DNA of 64,000 nt from Perilla frutescens (Eukaryota; Streptophyta; Magnoliopsida; Lamiales; Lamiaceae). Position 1 is the stretch's first letter, and each line of letters starts with the position of its first letter. A program made the position numbers and the translations under genes. The stretch spans positions 36,382,664 through 36,446,663 of the forward strand of contig BRKX01000006.1 of the NCBI GenBank assembly GCA_026008535.1, given 5' to 3'. The notes under the pieces are model-generated. The model was given only the letters and a program-made list of their open reading frames with translations, ran no database searches and was not told where the DNA came from. Below are positions 19,824-33,057 of the stretch, piece after piece.

Positions 19824-21613
19824 GAGCAAGGAACTAAAAATGGCTTTTTTTTTTAATTTTAACTTTTAATATAATTAGGGAAATTAAAATTAAGAAAATA
19901 GGCAACAATATTTTCTCTACAACAGTTTTACTTTTGTCTATAGGGTGAAGAATATACACAACAATGTATAGACAATGGACACACCGTTGTTTATAGGGCA
20001 GATGATTTGCATGCAACAAATTTTTGTTTGTCATCTTTTGTTGATTGAAAAGTGTGGTAGTAATTGAGGAGAATGAATGAAGGGAGAGTAGTATTTAATA
20101 AATCTAAGGGAATGAATAATGTATTTAATTTAATCATCATTCTTTTGTACTAAGCACATGGAATGAGAATGGATCCTCTTGCAACATTAACTATCCACAT
20201 TACCTCATACGAAGCTCGCAATCCCTTAGTTCACTCATATTTAATGACTGAGTACCCACACTGAACACAGTGCTTTGCTTATGATGCTCTCTCTTCTCTC
20301 AGTGTAAAAACTTTAGTGAATTCTGTGCTCATGATCTTCGAGCGATCTTATACTTTCTAGAGAGATCTGCTATCGGTGTTGTTTAGCTCCAGTCACCTAC
20401 ACCATAGTGATGGACTCACTCTTTCACTTCTTTCTAGATAGGTAACCTTTTTCATTTATTCTCTCTTGGAAAATAGAACTTATTGTCTTTCAAATTTAGG
20501 GAAAAATGATCAAATAGGATAATAAATTATTTTGTCAGTCTCGAATATATACTTAAATTATTGTTAGGTCCAATTAGACCTTCAACCCTCAAAACAAGTT
20601 CAATTAGGCTCTTAAATTCTCAAAGCATGCTTAACTGAACCCTTCCACAAACCCTCGTAGTAACAAAAAATTAACATACATTAATATATGGTGTGAGCAG
20701 TAAACTAATTCATTTTTTTGCGTAAGCAAAATTCTAATTTATACCATATAATATGTTCTAATGAATAATTAAGTATAACTAAACTGCTATTGGAGTTGAA
20801 TATGAAGATGAAGGAGCTGTCCCGATTCCAAATCTTACCATTTACTGCAATTCCATATTTTATATATGAAGAGGATGTGATTTCTATCTCCACCAAAATA
20901 TTCTCTAGCAACATCCAAAATCACGGAATCTAACACGACAACTTATCAAATTAAGAATTTGATGACAAGAATAGCAGAAGAATAAACATCAATGGAAAGA
21001 ATCAAAATTTCATTAAATCTCAATCTTGAGAGATGTTGGTTTCTCTTGGGAGAATGGATCTCTCCAGGCTTGGCGTAAGTTGCAGAAATTCAGATCTTGA
21101 GGAACGAGCTTTTGTAGCTCAAAATCCCACCTTTTCAGGCCATTTTTTTTTTCTAAATTTTTATGGTTTTGGATCACGATTTCAAGATTTATTTCCTTCT
21201 CAAGAGCAACGGGTTGGAGTAGTTGATGAAAATTGAGCCTTTTTCGAGAGTTTAAGAATTCAACTGGACATGTTAAGAGTTTCAGTACCCACATCAGCTG
21301 GACAAAAAATAGTTTAATAGTGGTTTCAATGCAACTATTATCTCAATTACTAAAAGCATCCACAATCATGCTTTGACGGTCACTGCCACATCAACATCTT
21401 CCTCTCCTGCTCTTTCAAAATATATTTTTCTCCAATATTACTATCGCAAAACTAATTATTAATGGGTCCAACTATCATAATACTCTCATTTATAATGTGT
21501 ATCTTATTTATTAACTTACAAAATTTGTTCTGATATTACTTTAACAAATTTAAATATTTTTCATAATAATTAAATAGTTTACGTTAATAAATTGATATAT
21601 GCATATAGAAAAA
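19331..21613. other. Intergenic region without a recognised gene
   Basis: Contains a (TAA)n tract at 19788-19822, twin words GTTTAGTTCAAATT/GTTTGGTTCAAATT about 100 bp apart (19636 and 19720), and similar inverted words near 20590-20625 and 21240-21270 (TCTTAAATTCTCAAA-like) that hint at an old foldback element. The 93-codon minus frame at 21013-21294 matches no family I know. Confidence 0.4.
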
Positions 21614-22566
21614 TGATATGCTAGGCACCTTAAATAGGCGCCTCCGTGAGCGACTCCACGTTGGCACTTTTTTTTTAATTTTTTGTTTAATTTTTTATTT
21701 CGTTCTTTACCTTATCTAGCGCCTCTGTTTGCTACTGTATTCTTTCTTCCTCTCAAAAATTTTACTTTTAAAATTTAGATTTTTTGGCTGCATTCATTCT
21801 TGTCGGAGAACATGAGGGGTTTTTAGTCAATGTCAATGCGTTGATTTTTCTCAGTCTCTAAAAATTTCATTTCATCACCTATATATTTTTTTTTTTTTGT
21901 TCGTTTAACTTTGAAAAAATCTGGAATTCCTAACAGTTTAAATTTCTCATCCACTCCCAATTAGGAAGCCCAAAATTTGAATTTCTCATCCACTCATCAT
22001 CTGGAAATTCCCATAAATTTGTGAAGTGTATTTGGAATCGGTGGCCGCTAATAATACTCATACATATAGATAATCACAAACAAACAAGTGCAAAAGACAA
22101 TTAACCTTAAAAATTCAATTAGGTGAGATCAGATTGCGGAAAGAACATGAAATGCATTAAGTTCGATGGTGAAGGTATTGTCTGTGGCGAAGAGTACATG
22201 ACTTTATATCTAGGAGAAACAGAGTAGCATGCTCATGATAAAATATCAGAATTCACATAGAGGCGATGAAAGAGAACATATATATAGCCCATTGAAAAAA
22301 AAAAGGTTTAAGAATTATAGAGATGGAGAGAATTGACAGAAGATAAAAATTTAGATAAAAGGGCAGGATTTTCTGAGAAGAGAGAAGAGAGAGTTGTTCT
22401 TCTCTGCTAAAACGGCGACCAGAAAAAGAAAAAGAAAATGAAAAAAAAGAAATGAATCAGCGAAACAATGAGAACAACGAAGAAAAAAAATCGAGAAATA
22501 ATGAAAGAAAATCTGACGTGGAGCGGCGCTCACCAAAGACGCTCAAATCTGTCGCTCGGCATATCA
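21614..22566. mobile_element. Inverted-repeat DNA element, about 950 bp, unclassified
   Basis: The left end TGATATGCTAGGCACC and the right end (complement TGATATGCCGAGCGAC) match imperfectly over about 50 bp, including GAGCG and CCACGT blocks. The interior is A/T-rich and non-coding. No target duplication longer than about 3 bp is seen, so the superfamily is undecided. Confidence 0.6.
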
Positions 22567-23214
22567 AAATTGTATACATATATATTGTAATTTTATAAAC
22601 AAATATAAAAAATGAATTTGAAAATAATTAATAGCAATCACACCACACTTTTTTAAGAAATAATTAAAAATAGAACAATAATTTTAAATGTCTAGTACAA
22701 TAACAACTAATTTTACAATGGAAACTATGAAAAATCCAATCATAATTAAAAATGTGTAGTTCTAAACAACAAGTAGTTTGATTTCAATGAACTTATACGA
22801 TGCCCCAATGCTTCTAAATATCATCACACATCACTTGGTGGAATTTCAGTTGTAGTAGTGTCATCATCATGATAATTTTGTACTCATTTGCTTTTGTTAT
22901 TCTCCTAATTTTTGCACTTTTCACAATCTCGACTTCATTTTTTTTTTTTTTTTCAGTTGGACGAACGCGCTCTATCGCAACATCCTCTTGTGCACTTGAG
23001 TCTAGATTGGAAGAAGAGTTGTATGCTCCAACCTCGGAAGTCTTCGTCCCTTTGTTGCTTAAACATCACCATCCATCGGTGTGAACTTAGGGCATGCATT
23101 GAGAATTTTTCATACTTAGATATGCTTAAAATCAAGTGCACTTCGATATGCTTAAAATCGTGTACATTGTGATGTTGCACATATTCTTGCTGGCCCCCCT
23201 CAATTTTATCAACG
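22567..23214. other. Intergenic DNA, no gene recognised
   Basis: AT-rich to 22960, then a more mixed stretch (22960-23170) with overlapping short open frames of unknown origin and a repeated CTTAAAATC block near 23130-23160. Confidence 0.4.
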
Positions 23215-23451
23215 TCACTTTTACCGTTTCCTTATATATTCACAAGGAGAGGATGATCATGCTATGAGCTTTTTCCAGAATCTGAGCATGATCTTCAGAT
23301 TTCTCCTTTTCTTTTCCTAAAGAACTCACAGATATCTACTTGAGAGCCTCTCCTAGCCTTGCTGGACTAAGAGGGCTTTCATTTTCACCTTCCATAAGCC
23401 AAAATCCTACTTATTAGTGAACTTTTCCACATCAAATCGAGCAGCTCTCAT
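23215..23451 (-). pseudogene. Copia-type gag N-terminus, truncated
   Basis: On the minus strand the frame begins with ATG 25 bases after the PBS and reads RAARFDVEKFTNK, a stop, DFGLWKVKMKALLVQQG, then later ILEKAHSMIILSL. This is the conserved N-terminal pattern of plant Copia gag (FDVEKFDGKNDFGLW...ILEKAHSAIILSL). At least three in-frame stops are present and the frame fades at about 23215. No protease, integrase or RT follows, so most of the element is gone. Confidence 0.75.
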
Positions 23452-23473
23452 CTTGAATCTTCCTCCTTCCAAA

Positions 23474-23484
23474 AGACGGCGCCA
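23474..23484 (-). other. Retrotransposon primer-binding site
   Basis: On the minus strand TGGCGCCGTCT lies two bases after the end of the LTR at 23487-24022, the expected place and sequence type for a tRNA-primed PBS. Confidence 0.65.
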
Positions 23485-23486
23485 AT

Positions 23487-24022
23487 TGTTGAGTTTCTAC
23501 CCTCAAGAACCGCAAGAATAAGATGCTTTGATCTATGATATGATATTGTGCAAAATTAAAAGGAATGAACAAGAAGATTTATAGTGGTTCGATCATAAAA
23601 GATCTACATCCACTTTGGTTGTTTCTGATTGTATTTAACTGCCCTTTGATGATTACAGATTACAACTTTCTCTATAGCTAGAATACACTATAGAAATATC
23701 TGCACATTCACTCTACCGAGATGGAAACAATGTAAACTGATATATATAAGCTAATCTTAACCCTAACAGCTGCAGAACTCTAACTGCTCAAATGTAACTG
23801 CTATCAACTAATCTGCAATCAAAGAATCTAGTTTATAATTGCTGCATCATAACTGTATAGGGTAGGAATATATCAGCTGCAGCAATACTTCATGCACCCA
23901 ACTTCTGAATCGCATGTATTCTTGCATTTGATAAGCATGCACAACTCACCTTTGCTCCTCAGCTTGATCTCATCACGAATATTCATCTGATGTGCTGCTA
24001 TAAACCATGAAGACATGCAACA
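23487..24022 (-). repeat. Copia LTR (5' LTR of the truncated minus-strand element)
   Basis: Bounded by TGTTG...CAACA over 536 bp and followed on the minus strand by a PBS and gag. The opposite LTR is not found in the neighbourhood. The outer limit at 24022 is inferred from the inverted terminus only. Confidence 0.65.
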
Positions 24023-25242
24023 CTAATAACTAGTTTTGTAGTGCTAATAATAATGTTTGTAGTGCTAATAAGGCATGTTATAATACTAACAATTCTGAAA
24101 AAATAAAAAGACATACATTGTATGTAATAAGAAAACACAATCTGCAGAAATCAACGCACTAATACGTCATCAAACAAATAGAAAAGAACTGGAAACATCT
24201 GTTGATCGTTAAAATTGAAAAGTTCAACTTAATCAACTTTAAAAAATATATTAAATTACATTACATGAACGAACAAATCTAATCATTTTAATCGGGAAAA
24301 AAATATATCAAATCATCAACAATATTGAACGACTTTAAAACACATCGAAGAAAAAAATCTCAGGAAAATATATAACAATCAGATTTTTACCTAATATCTT
24401 CATCCAAGAACAACGGACAAAAAAACTTCAGAAAAATTTATAACAATCGCGTGAACAATAATTGCGGAGAATTGAAATCCGATTACATGAAAAAACATAT
24501 AGATATCAGAAATCAAAGAAGGGAATTTGTCTACTGCGCGTTGAAATCAAATAAGCCGTTGAAGAAACAATTGAAGAGTCTGATAAAGAATGAGAGGGAG
24601 AGAAAAAAAAAACCATAGTATTTTAATCACATTTACCAAATTACAAAACTACCCTAACCTCATTAAAATAATCCTTAAATTACAAAAATGCCACCTTTTG
24701 TTGCTTTCGATCTAGATCACACATTTTTTATGGATAGATGGTGGAGATTAGTTCCTTATTCTCACATGGAACTTTGGTTCTCATTTAATAAAATAATTTA
24801 ATATTATATATATAACAGTAAGATGCAGATATATCTGGGGGCCTTAAGTTTTCGAGGAGGGCATGAGGCAACCAATCCTTAATTCAATCACTAAATATAT
24901 ATACTTCGACATCCTAAAAATAAATGTGGACTGCATTATGGGCTTCGACCCATTTTGAAATGGTCAGCCCATATTCATTTTACCTTTAATTATTATGGGG
25001 GGCGGGGTAAGAAAAGGAATTTGTTGAATTTACCCCACGATTTCCCCGATCTCCAAGGCGGGAAAAATATGAAAGGTGAATCCAACAAAAGATAAAAAAT
25101 GGATTTGAATTTTGAAAACTTCAAAATTGGAAAACTTTTTTTTATCCATTTGTCACGTTCATTTCAACAACCCTCATTCTCGTAAACATTAAAACTTCCT
25201 CTAAACTGCCAAAAAATAATAAGAAAGAAAACAACGAAAAAA
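24023..25242. other. Intergenic region and upstream flank of the histone gene
   Basis: AT-rich with TAGTGCTAATA words near 24030-24070. The last 200 bases form the promoter-proximal region of the histone H1 gene, including an E2F-type site. No other gene. Confidence 0.5.
25057..25065. promoter_or_regulatory. E2F-type site upstream of histone H1
   Basis: GGCGGGAAA (complement TTTCCCGCC) matches the plant E2F/DP consensus TTTSSCGS and lies about 180 bases upstream of the H1 start codon. It suggests S-phase-linked expression. Confidence 0.55.
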
Positions 25243-26394
25243 ATGGTGAATGCGAAGAAGGATTCCACGAAGAAGAATGATAATTCTTCACCGTCATCTC
25301 TTCATCCGCCATACTTTCAGGTGCTCTGCTTTTCCAAAGAAATTATCCCATTTTTTCTCGTATTTTACCACATAAACTGCATTAGCATCGTATTTCAATA
25401 TTTTAATCATTATATGTGACAATTTACTCGTATTATGCATTTATGCTGTATCGAGCATGTGTTAGTGGTACGAAAATTAAAAATTGGTACGTACACTTCA
25501 CTTTCTTTTGAAATTGGAGTAGTCTAACGGTGAGAGTATGTGTGTGATAATTTACCTTTTCGTTCTGCATTATATACTGTCTAGATCGCGCATTTTCTTA
25601 GTACGGTTAACCTCTCATCTTAAACGTACTACCGAATTATAGTGGTTGAAAAAATCACACTGCATATAGTCGGTGATATTGTATTAGATGATACTCAGTT
25701 TTCCTGCTCAAGGGTTTTCCCATTGCTTACCTCGACCGATTTTGATGAGGTGTTTCAAATTGTGATTCACTGTAGTTGTTGGTTGTTTTCCTTTTCTCCT
25801 TATTTATAAAATTTTAATGGGACATTTTCTGCAGAATTGATATCGTGACAAATTTTATGTGTGTGTGTGTATATATATATATCAAATTAAACACTTATTA
25901 ATTTTGGCCTGTGTTAGATGATAAGCGAAGCAATAACAACAATGAAGGATCGATCCGGTTCGAGCCAACCGGCGATTGCGAAATTTATGGAGGTAAACTA
26001 CGTGAAGATGCTTCCACCAAATTTCAAGAAAATTCTCTCAATTCAGTTGAAAAGGTTCGTGAAATCTGAGAAATTAGTGAAAGTGAAGAACTCCTACAAA
26101 ATCGCCGTCGCGGAGAAGGTGAAGAAAACCGCCGACGCCGACATCGTACAGAAAAGGCTGCAATCGAAGAAGGAAACTGTGGAAAAACAAAGCGCGAAAA
26201 AAGTTGTGGAGAAAGCGAAGAGGACGAAGAGGCTGAGCCAGCTCAAGACGCCGGAGGCGTTGAAGAAGACGAAGACGGCAGGGAAAATGGGCGGTGACAA
26301 GGTTAAGAAGACGGCGGCGACGCCAGCGAAGAGGAAATTGGGCGGGAAAACTAGGGGTTTAAGTCCGCCCGCAAAGAAAGCTAAGAAGAAGTGA
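25243..26394 (+). CDS. Linker histone H1, short form
   Basis: Two exons: 25243-25320 (26 codons, ending HPPYFQ) and 25918-26394, separated by a 597-bp phase-0 intron (GTGCTC...GTGTTAG) at the usual place inside the globular domain of plant H1 genes. The 184-residue protein has a short N-tail, the H15 winged-helix globular domain (HPPYFQ, MISEAITTMKDRSGSSQPAI, KFMEVNY, LPPNFKKILSIQLKRFV) and a Lys/Ala-rich basic C-tail ending KKAKKK. The C-tail is shorter than in the main plant H1 variants (over 240 residues), closer in size to the stress-inducible minor class, though assignment to that class is not shown. It binds linker DNA in chromatin. The intron contains a (GT)n(AT)n tract. Confidence 0.9.
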
Positions 26395-29300
26395 AGTTTG
26401 TTTGATTTAGGTATTAAATCATTGTTATAATTTCAAGGTTTGTGATAATGTTTTAGTGTTTCTTTTTTAATTTATATTTAGGTTTGATCTGTTTTTTGCT
26501 AAGTTTTTGTGCTGTTTAAGGTTTCTAGTTAATATGCTTGCAATTTGATGGAACTACGACTTGGTTATATTCATATGTTTTTTTTAACTTATTTGAACAT
26601 ATATATATATTTTAAAATGTATAATAATAGAAAATAGAAAAAGAAAGACAAAGCCCTTAAGTTTCAAAAATCACGACATGATAACTCTTATTTGTCTTCT
26701 TCCCGTTTTAAGTTCATTAAAATTCCAACGCAATTGTGATAATTGGAGTAAAAAACTCGAACAACAAAATCCAACTTAATTATTTATTGTATTAACTTGA
26801 TTTTTTTTTCATTTTATTTTGAAAGGATGTAACTCAATTTACAATGGAGCCTTCATTTTAATCTTTAAAGCTTTCATAATTATTTATAATAAAAAATTAC
26901 TTAAAATTTCTATTTTAACATTTTATTTACATAGCCTCTTTTTATTTTCCTTATTAATTTGCTTGCGAAAGTCTCTTTCACCACATTCACTCTTGCGGCT
27001 AACAATCTAAAGTAATCATCAACTCCCAAATATTGACATAAAACAACGATTTCATTTTTATTCCATTCACCTTGGAAAGGTTTTTTTTCATAAATGTGTA
27101 CTTGTCCAGATTACAACATTGCCTTGTGAAAATTTAAAGAGGCGATTCACTTTCATTTCACATTATGTGGAAATTTATTTTTATTCTAAAATTTACTTAA
27201 CCAGATGAAGCTTCATTGGATTATGACAGATATTTGTTAGTTGCATTTTAATGGTGGAGGGTCCAATTTCAATTTTTTTACATATCTTCCAAAAATCACT
27301 TCCAAGATGACGACATTCTTTCAATTCAGCAAATTTTTGCAGAAAAAAAAAAGAATGTCCTTCTCAATCGGTGTTTGTGGCGAGCTTCAGTAATTTCTTC
27401 ATCACTGGTTATCAATGACGGAGCAATGCTATTTGAGACGGACGATGATATTTTGATTTGCAGAGGGGTTGTTAGAGATATCATGGGGACTATGACTTGG
27501 ACATAAACAACAGATCCATTTGCATCTCCCATCAGTTATCATTCGATGAAGATTATAAGACAAATTTTTGATTGATAAAAAAAACTAAGAATCAAGATCA
27601 GAAAAGAGAAAATAATAAGAAGACAATTTTTTTCAATGGAGGGTGGGGGCTATAAACTGGAGATATAATTTAATTTATTAAGTTTTTTTAAAGAATGAAG
27701 GCTATGAGGGCAAAATCTTCTAATATAGTAGTATTTATTTTTTAATTAACTAGTAATTCTCCCATGCGATGCACAACAAATAAACTTTTATAAACCAAAA
27801 TGAAATTTAATCTACATGATATATGACAAATTTTAAGATGGCACTTTATAATATAGATTTATTCTACTATTATCATCATCATATCATTACACAAATTATG
27901 TTTTGTTAATTAGTTGTGAATTATAACTCTTATTTTTTTTTAAAAGTAAATAGAATATTGCAGACAAATAGTGTCAAGTTCTTTTTCAAAAGTGATTGTC
28001 CAATTAGACAAATTTCTTATGACTTTCGACTCTAAAACTTCCTATCTGTAATATATAAAGTTTAAGATCACTGTGTAGTCCGTTACTCCGCTTAATCAAA
28101 TTTTTGATAGCTCTAGTGGCAGATAGGAAAATGTTCTAAACTTTTTTATCCTCTTTGTTTAACATTGCAATTGGCTTTTTAGTTTTTTTTAATTAACATT
28201 AACCGTTGAATTTATAATAAAAATTTCATTAAATTAATTGAATTTGAAATATGTTTTTTACAACCACTTAAATATTTGTTTAATGATTAAATTATCAATT
28301 AATCTTAAAATAATATCTCGTCAAATAGATGCAATCATGCAACAATTAATATTAACATAAAATAAAAAATATTAGAAAATCGCAAATACAATCACAACTT
28401 AGCCTTAACATAATAATACTGGTCTCACCATTTCATTTGTTAAGTTATGCAAATTAAACAGATTCTTCTTCTTCTATTGTGCTTTTGATGCCTTCTTTCT
28501 GTAAAATTATCTTCATTTATTATTCAATCACTAATATCTCTTCATCGAAAATTCTTCGAAGTATTTATATTGAAAATCATCAGTTGTCGAATATGATCAC
28601 CTGAAATTCCAAGAACAGTTAATTGTAGAGATCGAAATGGATTTTTGCCAGCACTAATGAATAAAATAATGAACATGTTTTCACATTAACTTGTGGTTGC
28701 CATGAAATCGGACAATGTTAAAAGTATCTTGATTTTGGTAGGTTTGTAAATTAAAATTTACAATTTGAGATGGTATTTTGACCATAGTGAATGGAGAAAT
28801 TTATAGAGAGGGAGGGGTGCATGGGAGAATAATTTCGAGTGTTGTATTTGTAGAGAATTTGTACCATAATTGACTGTTTAATTGAAAAATAAAATGGATA
28901 ATGATTAATTGATAAAAGCCGATTGATCATAAAAAGTAACTGCATCATTTGTGAACTTCCAAAAACTAAACTTGGAAGAATTCTAATGGATGCCTTCCTA
29001 ATATAGTCATATTAATTGTAAAACCAATCAAATCAGTTTCTATGTCCAATTAAACATGTATTGGCCTGGGTAATTTTGTTTTAGCAACTAAGTTCGAGTT
29101 CAAATTTTTATTAAATTAATGCTTGAAGGGAAGCAATAAATTATTGCATTTTATTATGATCAAAGGTAAGTCAGTTTGAATATTTCAATCTTTTTAATCA
29201 AATTATTAAATAATAACACTAAATTAAATTAGTGAAGTCATATTGATATTGAATTAAATCATGAAATTATTATCACACACTTTTAATTTTTATTCTATTT

Positions 29301-30561
29301 TTGCACCTCTTTAAATTTTTAGATAGATCATTTTCGATGTATTAGACTTGTTTAAATATATGAATTTTTTTATTCATTTTTATCACAATTATTATTTTGA
29401 TTTTTATTTTATTTTATGTTGCTATATTTAATATAAATATTTAATTATGTGAAAAAATTACATTGACAAAATAGTGTATCCCCTCTAACTTTTTTTTTCT
29501 GGTTGTGCCACTATATATGCATGTTCTAGCATTTGAGATTTAATTAATTTAATCATATCATTAAGAAATTACATCGCCTTGGATTCCGCATTTAATCTTC
29601 TATTGTTGGATTGTTAGATTAATATGGAAAATAAAAATAGGTTAATTCAATATGATTAGAATAGGTTTTATATATCATAAATTGAATTCCCATAATTACG
29701 GACAGTTGCATATGATAGATTGAATTGATCAAAATAAGATGCTGCATTAAGCGGGAATTTTTTTTTATTTTAGAGTGTGTTATAATATATATATATATAT
29801 ATATATATGTTCATGCTTAAATATAATTGAATTAGTAGAGCTCAAATACAAAATAAATACAATTAACTATACATTAATTGTTATCATCTAATGATGTAAA
29901 AATATATAAACCAAAAAAAAAAAAAATAATTAAAATTAAGGGGAATATTATGATATAAAAAGAGAACTTAATTTATATAATTTTTTAATCAAAATATTAC
30001 TCCAATTAGTTTGAGATGAATCAAAATAAACATAAAAATTATTATTACACAAATTTAACACGATAAATGAATCCATCACCCATCCATAACAAAAGATTAT
30101 ATAAAAAATAAAATTAAATTGAAGCAATGTACAAAAACAAATTTACACTTGGGCTAAATCAACAAATTCGATTCCCTTTTAAAAAAATTTCCAGCTGAAT
30201 TGAAGTCTATTTTACAATACCCAACATATAATAATGTTGATAAAAAAAAAATCAATGAAGAGAAACCTTTTCATAATCGGTGTCCACATATCTCTCCTAC
30301 ACTATTTTCGGACCATGTATACATATGCACATATATATATATATATATTCAACTTTAATCATTTAATAAATATTGTCGATCTTGATTTTTTAATCGAGTT
30401 TTCTTTTCTTTCAATTGTAAAATATGCAAGATACACAACACCTTCAAGGTCATTGACTTTTTGGCATGAAGCGGACATTTGATGAAAAATAAGGTGCCAA
30501 ATACATGAAGTTTCATAAAGTCACTACAAATTAAAACTTTCAATATACCCTTAAACAGAAA
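26395..30561. other. 4.2-kb AT-rich intergenic region
   Basis: Starts with the 3' flank of histone H1. No convincing gene: the short minus frame at 27326-27532 and others lack family signals. CCCATGCGATGCAC at 27762-27775 recalls sequence in decayed plant repeats. An (AT)n tract lies at 29785-29808 and another near 30330-30348. Confidence 0.5.
29785..29808. repeat. (AT)n microsatellite
   Basis: About 12 uninterrupted AT units. Confidence 0.9.
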
Positions 30562-30662
30562 AAAGATCAGCCAATTGATCTTCTGTCTTCACATATTCAG
30601 TTTTTAGTACTTCTTCTTCAACTAGCTCTTTGATGAAGTGATGTCTGATGTCTATGTGTTTT
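30562..30662 (-). pseudogene. Copia RNase H C-terminal scrap
   Basis: About 100 bases on the minus strand read KHIDIRHHFIKELVEEEVLK and then VKTEDQLADLF, the conserved Copia RNase H/C-terminal block (HIDIRYHFI...KTEDQLADIFTK). The usual FTKPL is lost, and the sequence is cut by A/T runs on both sides. It is an isolated fragment. Confidence 0.8.
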
Positions 30663-31871
30663 TTTTTATTTATATATTTAAATTTGTTGATAAATTTATG
30701 TTGTACAAATTATCAGATTTAATTGTTCATATATTTCGATTGTGGCTTGTTTTAATCTTGGAGATATTTTTCTTGTTGTTTCGAAAAATTCAAGATTAAA
30801 CACTATGAAATTTTCGTCCCTCTTGTAATAAAGATTTGGGATAATATTTGATGAACATCAAATTTTCAGATTTTATTTCATGGGGTGTTCGGAAATTTCA
30901 TAATTAAAATTTCCTAATTTTAATCCAAAATTTTTGAAAATTAGGTTTTGAATTTGGAATAGAATTTTGCTCCATATCAAAATTTTCTTATTCAAATCCT
31001 ATGAGATTTTTGAAATTATGGAGTGTTGGAATTCTATGAGGTAATTTTTGTGTATACTAAAACTTACCTAATTTAAATTCTATTAGGTTTGAAAATGGAA
31101 TTTGAAATTTACAAAGTATTTGAAAGGGATCAAAACTTCCATAATTTTTATTCTAGGTATTTTCAAAATCAATGCGTATTATTTGGAATACTCTTTTGAT
31201 TAATATCAAAATTTCCAAGTTAATATTAATATAGGGTTTTTCGAAAATTAGGTTTAAATTTGGAACGTGTTTTAAAGAGGATCAAAACTTCCATAATTTG
31301 AACCTTGTTATTTTCGATCCACCTTGTTATTAAATTGGAATAAATTTTTGATTAATATCAAAATTTTCAAGTTTAATGAAATTAGGGTTTTCAAAAATTT
31401 AAGGTATAAATTTGGTGGATAATTTTAATTAATTTTCAAATTTATTCTTAAGGTAATTTTCGAGTATGATGAGATTTAATTTGGTAGATAATTGTAATTA
31501 ATTTTCAAATTATATCTTATGGTAATTTTTGAATTTTTGAATTTAATTAATGTAATTTTCAAAAATTATATATCATGTATAAATATCATATGTAATTTTA
31601 TGTTTATCATATAATTATGATGGTTGGATGTGTAGACTAATTTGTTTGCAGGTTGTACTAACTATCATGGCTCCAAGTTATGTGATGTATGTTTTAATTT
31701 AATGTTGAATGTATGTTTGGACATATGCCGGTTTGGCTATGTGATTTTTATCCATGAGAAAATCCATGGATTAGGTCTAGGCATTATATTTTATTAGGTT
31801 ATTTTAACTATCATGGCTCCTAAAGTTTGTGACTGTACTGCATGTTTTTTTTTCAGTTATTCTATATCATC
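30663..31871. repeat. Degenerate repeats of an AAAATTTTC/TTGGAAT theme
   Basis: From about 30830 to 31480 blocks of 100-110 bp recur loosely (AATATCAAAATTTTCAAG, TCAAAACTTCCATAATTT, GGTTTTGAATTTGGAAT). This may be the decayed 5' region of the Copia gag that follows; no PBS or LTR edge was found. Confidence 0.4.
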
Positions 31872-33057
31872 ATGGTACTCTCCAACCTGTCCTCAATTTT
31901 CAAAGAAAACAAGTTAATCGGTGAAAACTATAATAACTGGATTCATAATCTTAACCTCGTCTTAACTGCTGAGGGACACAAATATGTACTTGAAGAGGAA
32001 TGTCCTCAAAAGCCCGATGAGAATTATGGTGAAGCGCAAAGGTTAGCTTATGATAAGTTGGTTAAGTTTGATGAGATGACACGCTATTACATCTTGACTT
32101 CCATGTCAAATGTGCTGCAACATCAACATCAGTCAATGAAGTCTGCTTATGACATAATGCTCAATCTTAAGGAGCTCTTCAGATACCAGAATCGCTCGGC
32201 ACGGCACATAGCCATGAGGAACTTGATGAGCACGAGAATGGCTGACTCCACACTAGCGAGGGATCACTTTCTCATGATGATGGGTTACATGTCGGAGATT
32301 GAAACCCTAGGTGGAGAGGTGGACGCCGAATCTCAAATAGATATCATGCTCCATAGTCTTTTGCCGAAGTTTGAGCAGTTCAGATTGAACTTAAATATGA
32401 TAAAGAAGGATGTTACTTTATCTGAGTTGCTCATGGATCTTCAGGCTACCGAGTTACTCCAAAAGGGGAACTCGGAAGTGCACATAGCTGAAAACAGAGC
32501 GTCTTCTTGGGGGGTCAAAAAGAAGAAGAAGAATGCACCACGAAAGACTGCAAATGTGGTGCATAAAGCTAAGAAAGCCAAGGTAAAGATTTCTCGAGAG
32601 AAATTCAAGTCCAAGACAAAGTGCTTCAAGTGTGGCCAGTCGGGTCACTAGAAGGCGGCGCGTCCTAACAAGAAGAAAAAAGGGTATGTCTCACACTCTC
32701 ATTGTTGAAACATATTTAGCTACTTATTCTACTCAATCATGTTTGTATGTCTTTACAGGGGTTTTTCGTAAAAAGACAGCTGAGTGATGGCGAGATCACT
32801 GTCTACATGGGCAATGCTACGAAAGTGGCGACAGTTTTAGTGGGAGACATTACCTTATCTTTAGTTGTGAGAGGATTTTAGTTTTAAAAGACCGTCTTTA
32901 TGTGCCGAATTTTAGGCGAAACCTTATTTCAGTTTCTAAATTATTTTTGAATGGATATTCAGTTTCTTTTGATAGCAAAGTCATTATCACAAGTGTTAAA
33001 CATTTTATCTGTTCTGGCATATTGGATAGACTGTTGAGTATGACGTGTTCCAGATGA
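31872..33057 (+). pseudogene. Copia gag and start of pol (nest level 1), truncated by the next element
   Basis: The gag starts MVLSNLSSIFKENKLIGENY, with NNWIHNLNLVLTAEG typical of plant Copia gag, a basic segment, and a zinc knuckle CFKCGQSGH that ends in TAG where relatives have Trp; the final Cys is also changed. After about 120 bases a protease-linked region is readable (GNATKVATVLVG, LKDRLYVPNFRRNLISVSKL), then all homology stops at 33057 where the LTR of the next element begins. The remaining pol genes and the 3' LTR would lie beyond the nested insertions, outside the window. Confidence 0.8.

Noticed and set aside
21614..22566. Assignment of this element to hAT or MULE
   Set aside because: Flanks show no 8-bp or 9-bp duplication, so the superfamily was left open.
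27326..27532. Minus-strand frame of 68 codons starting MGDANGSVVYVQ
   Set aside because: No family motif, no splice partner seen, ends in a poly-Phe run over an A tract. Too little support for a gene.
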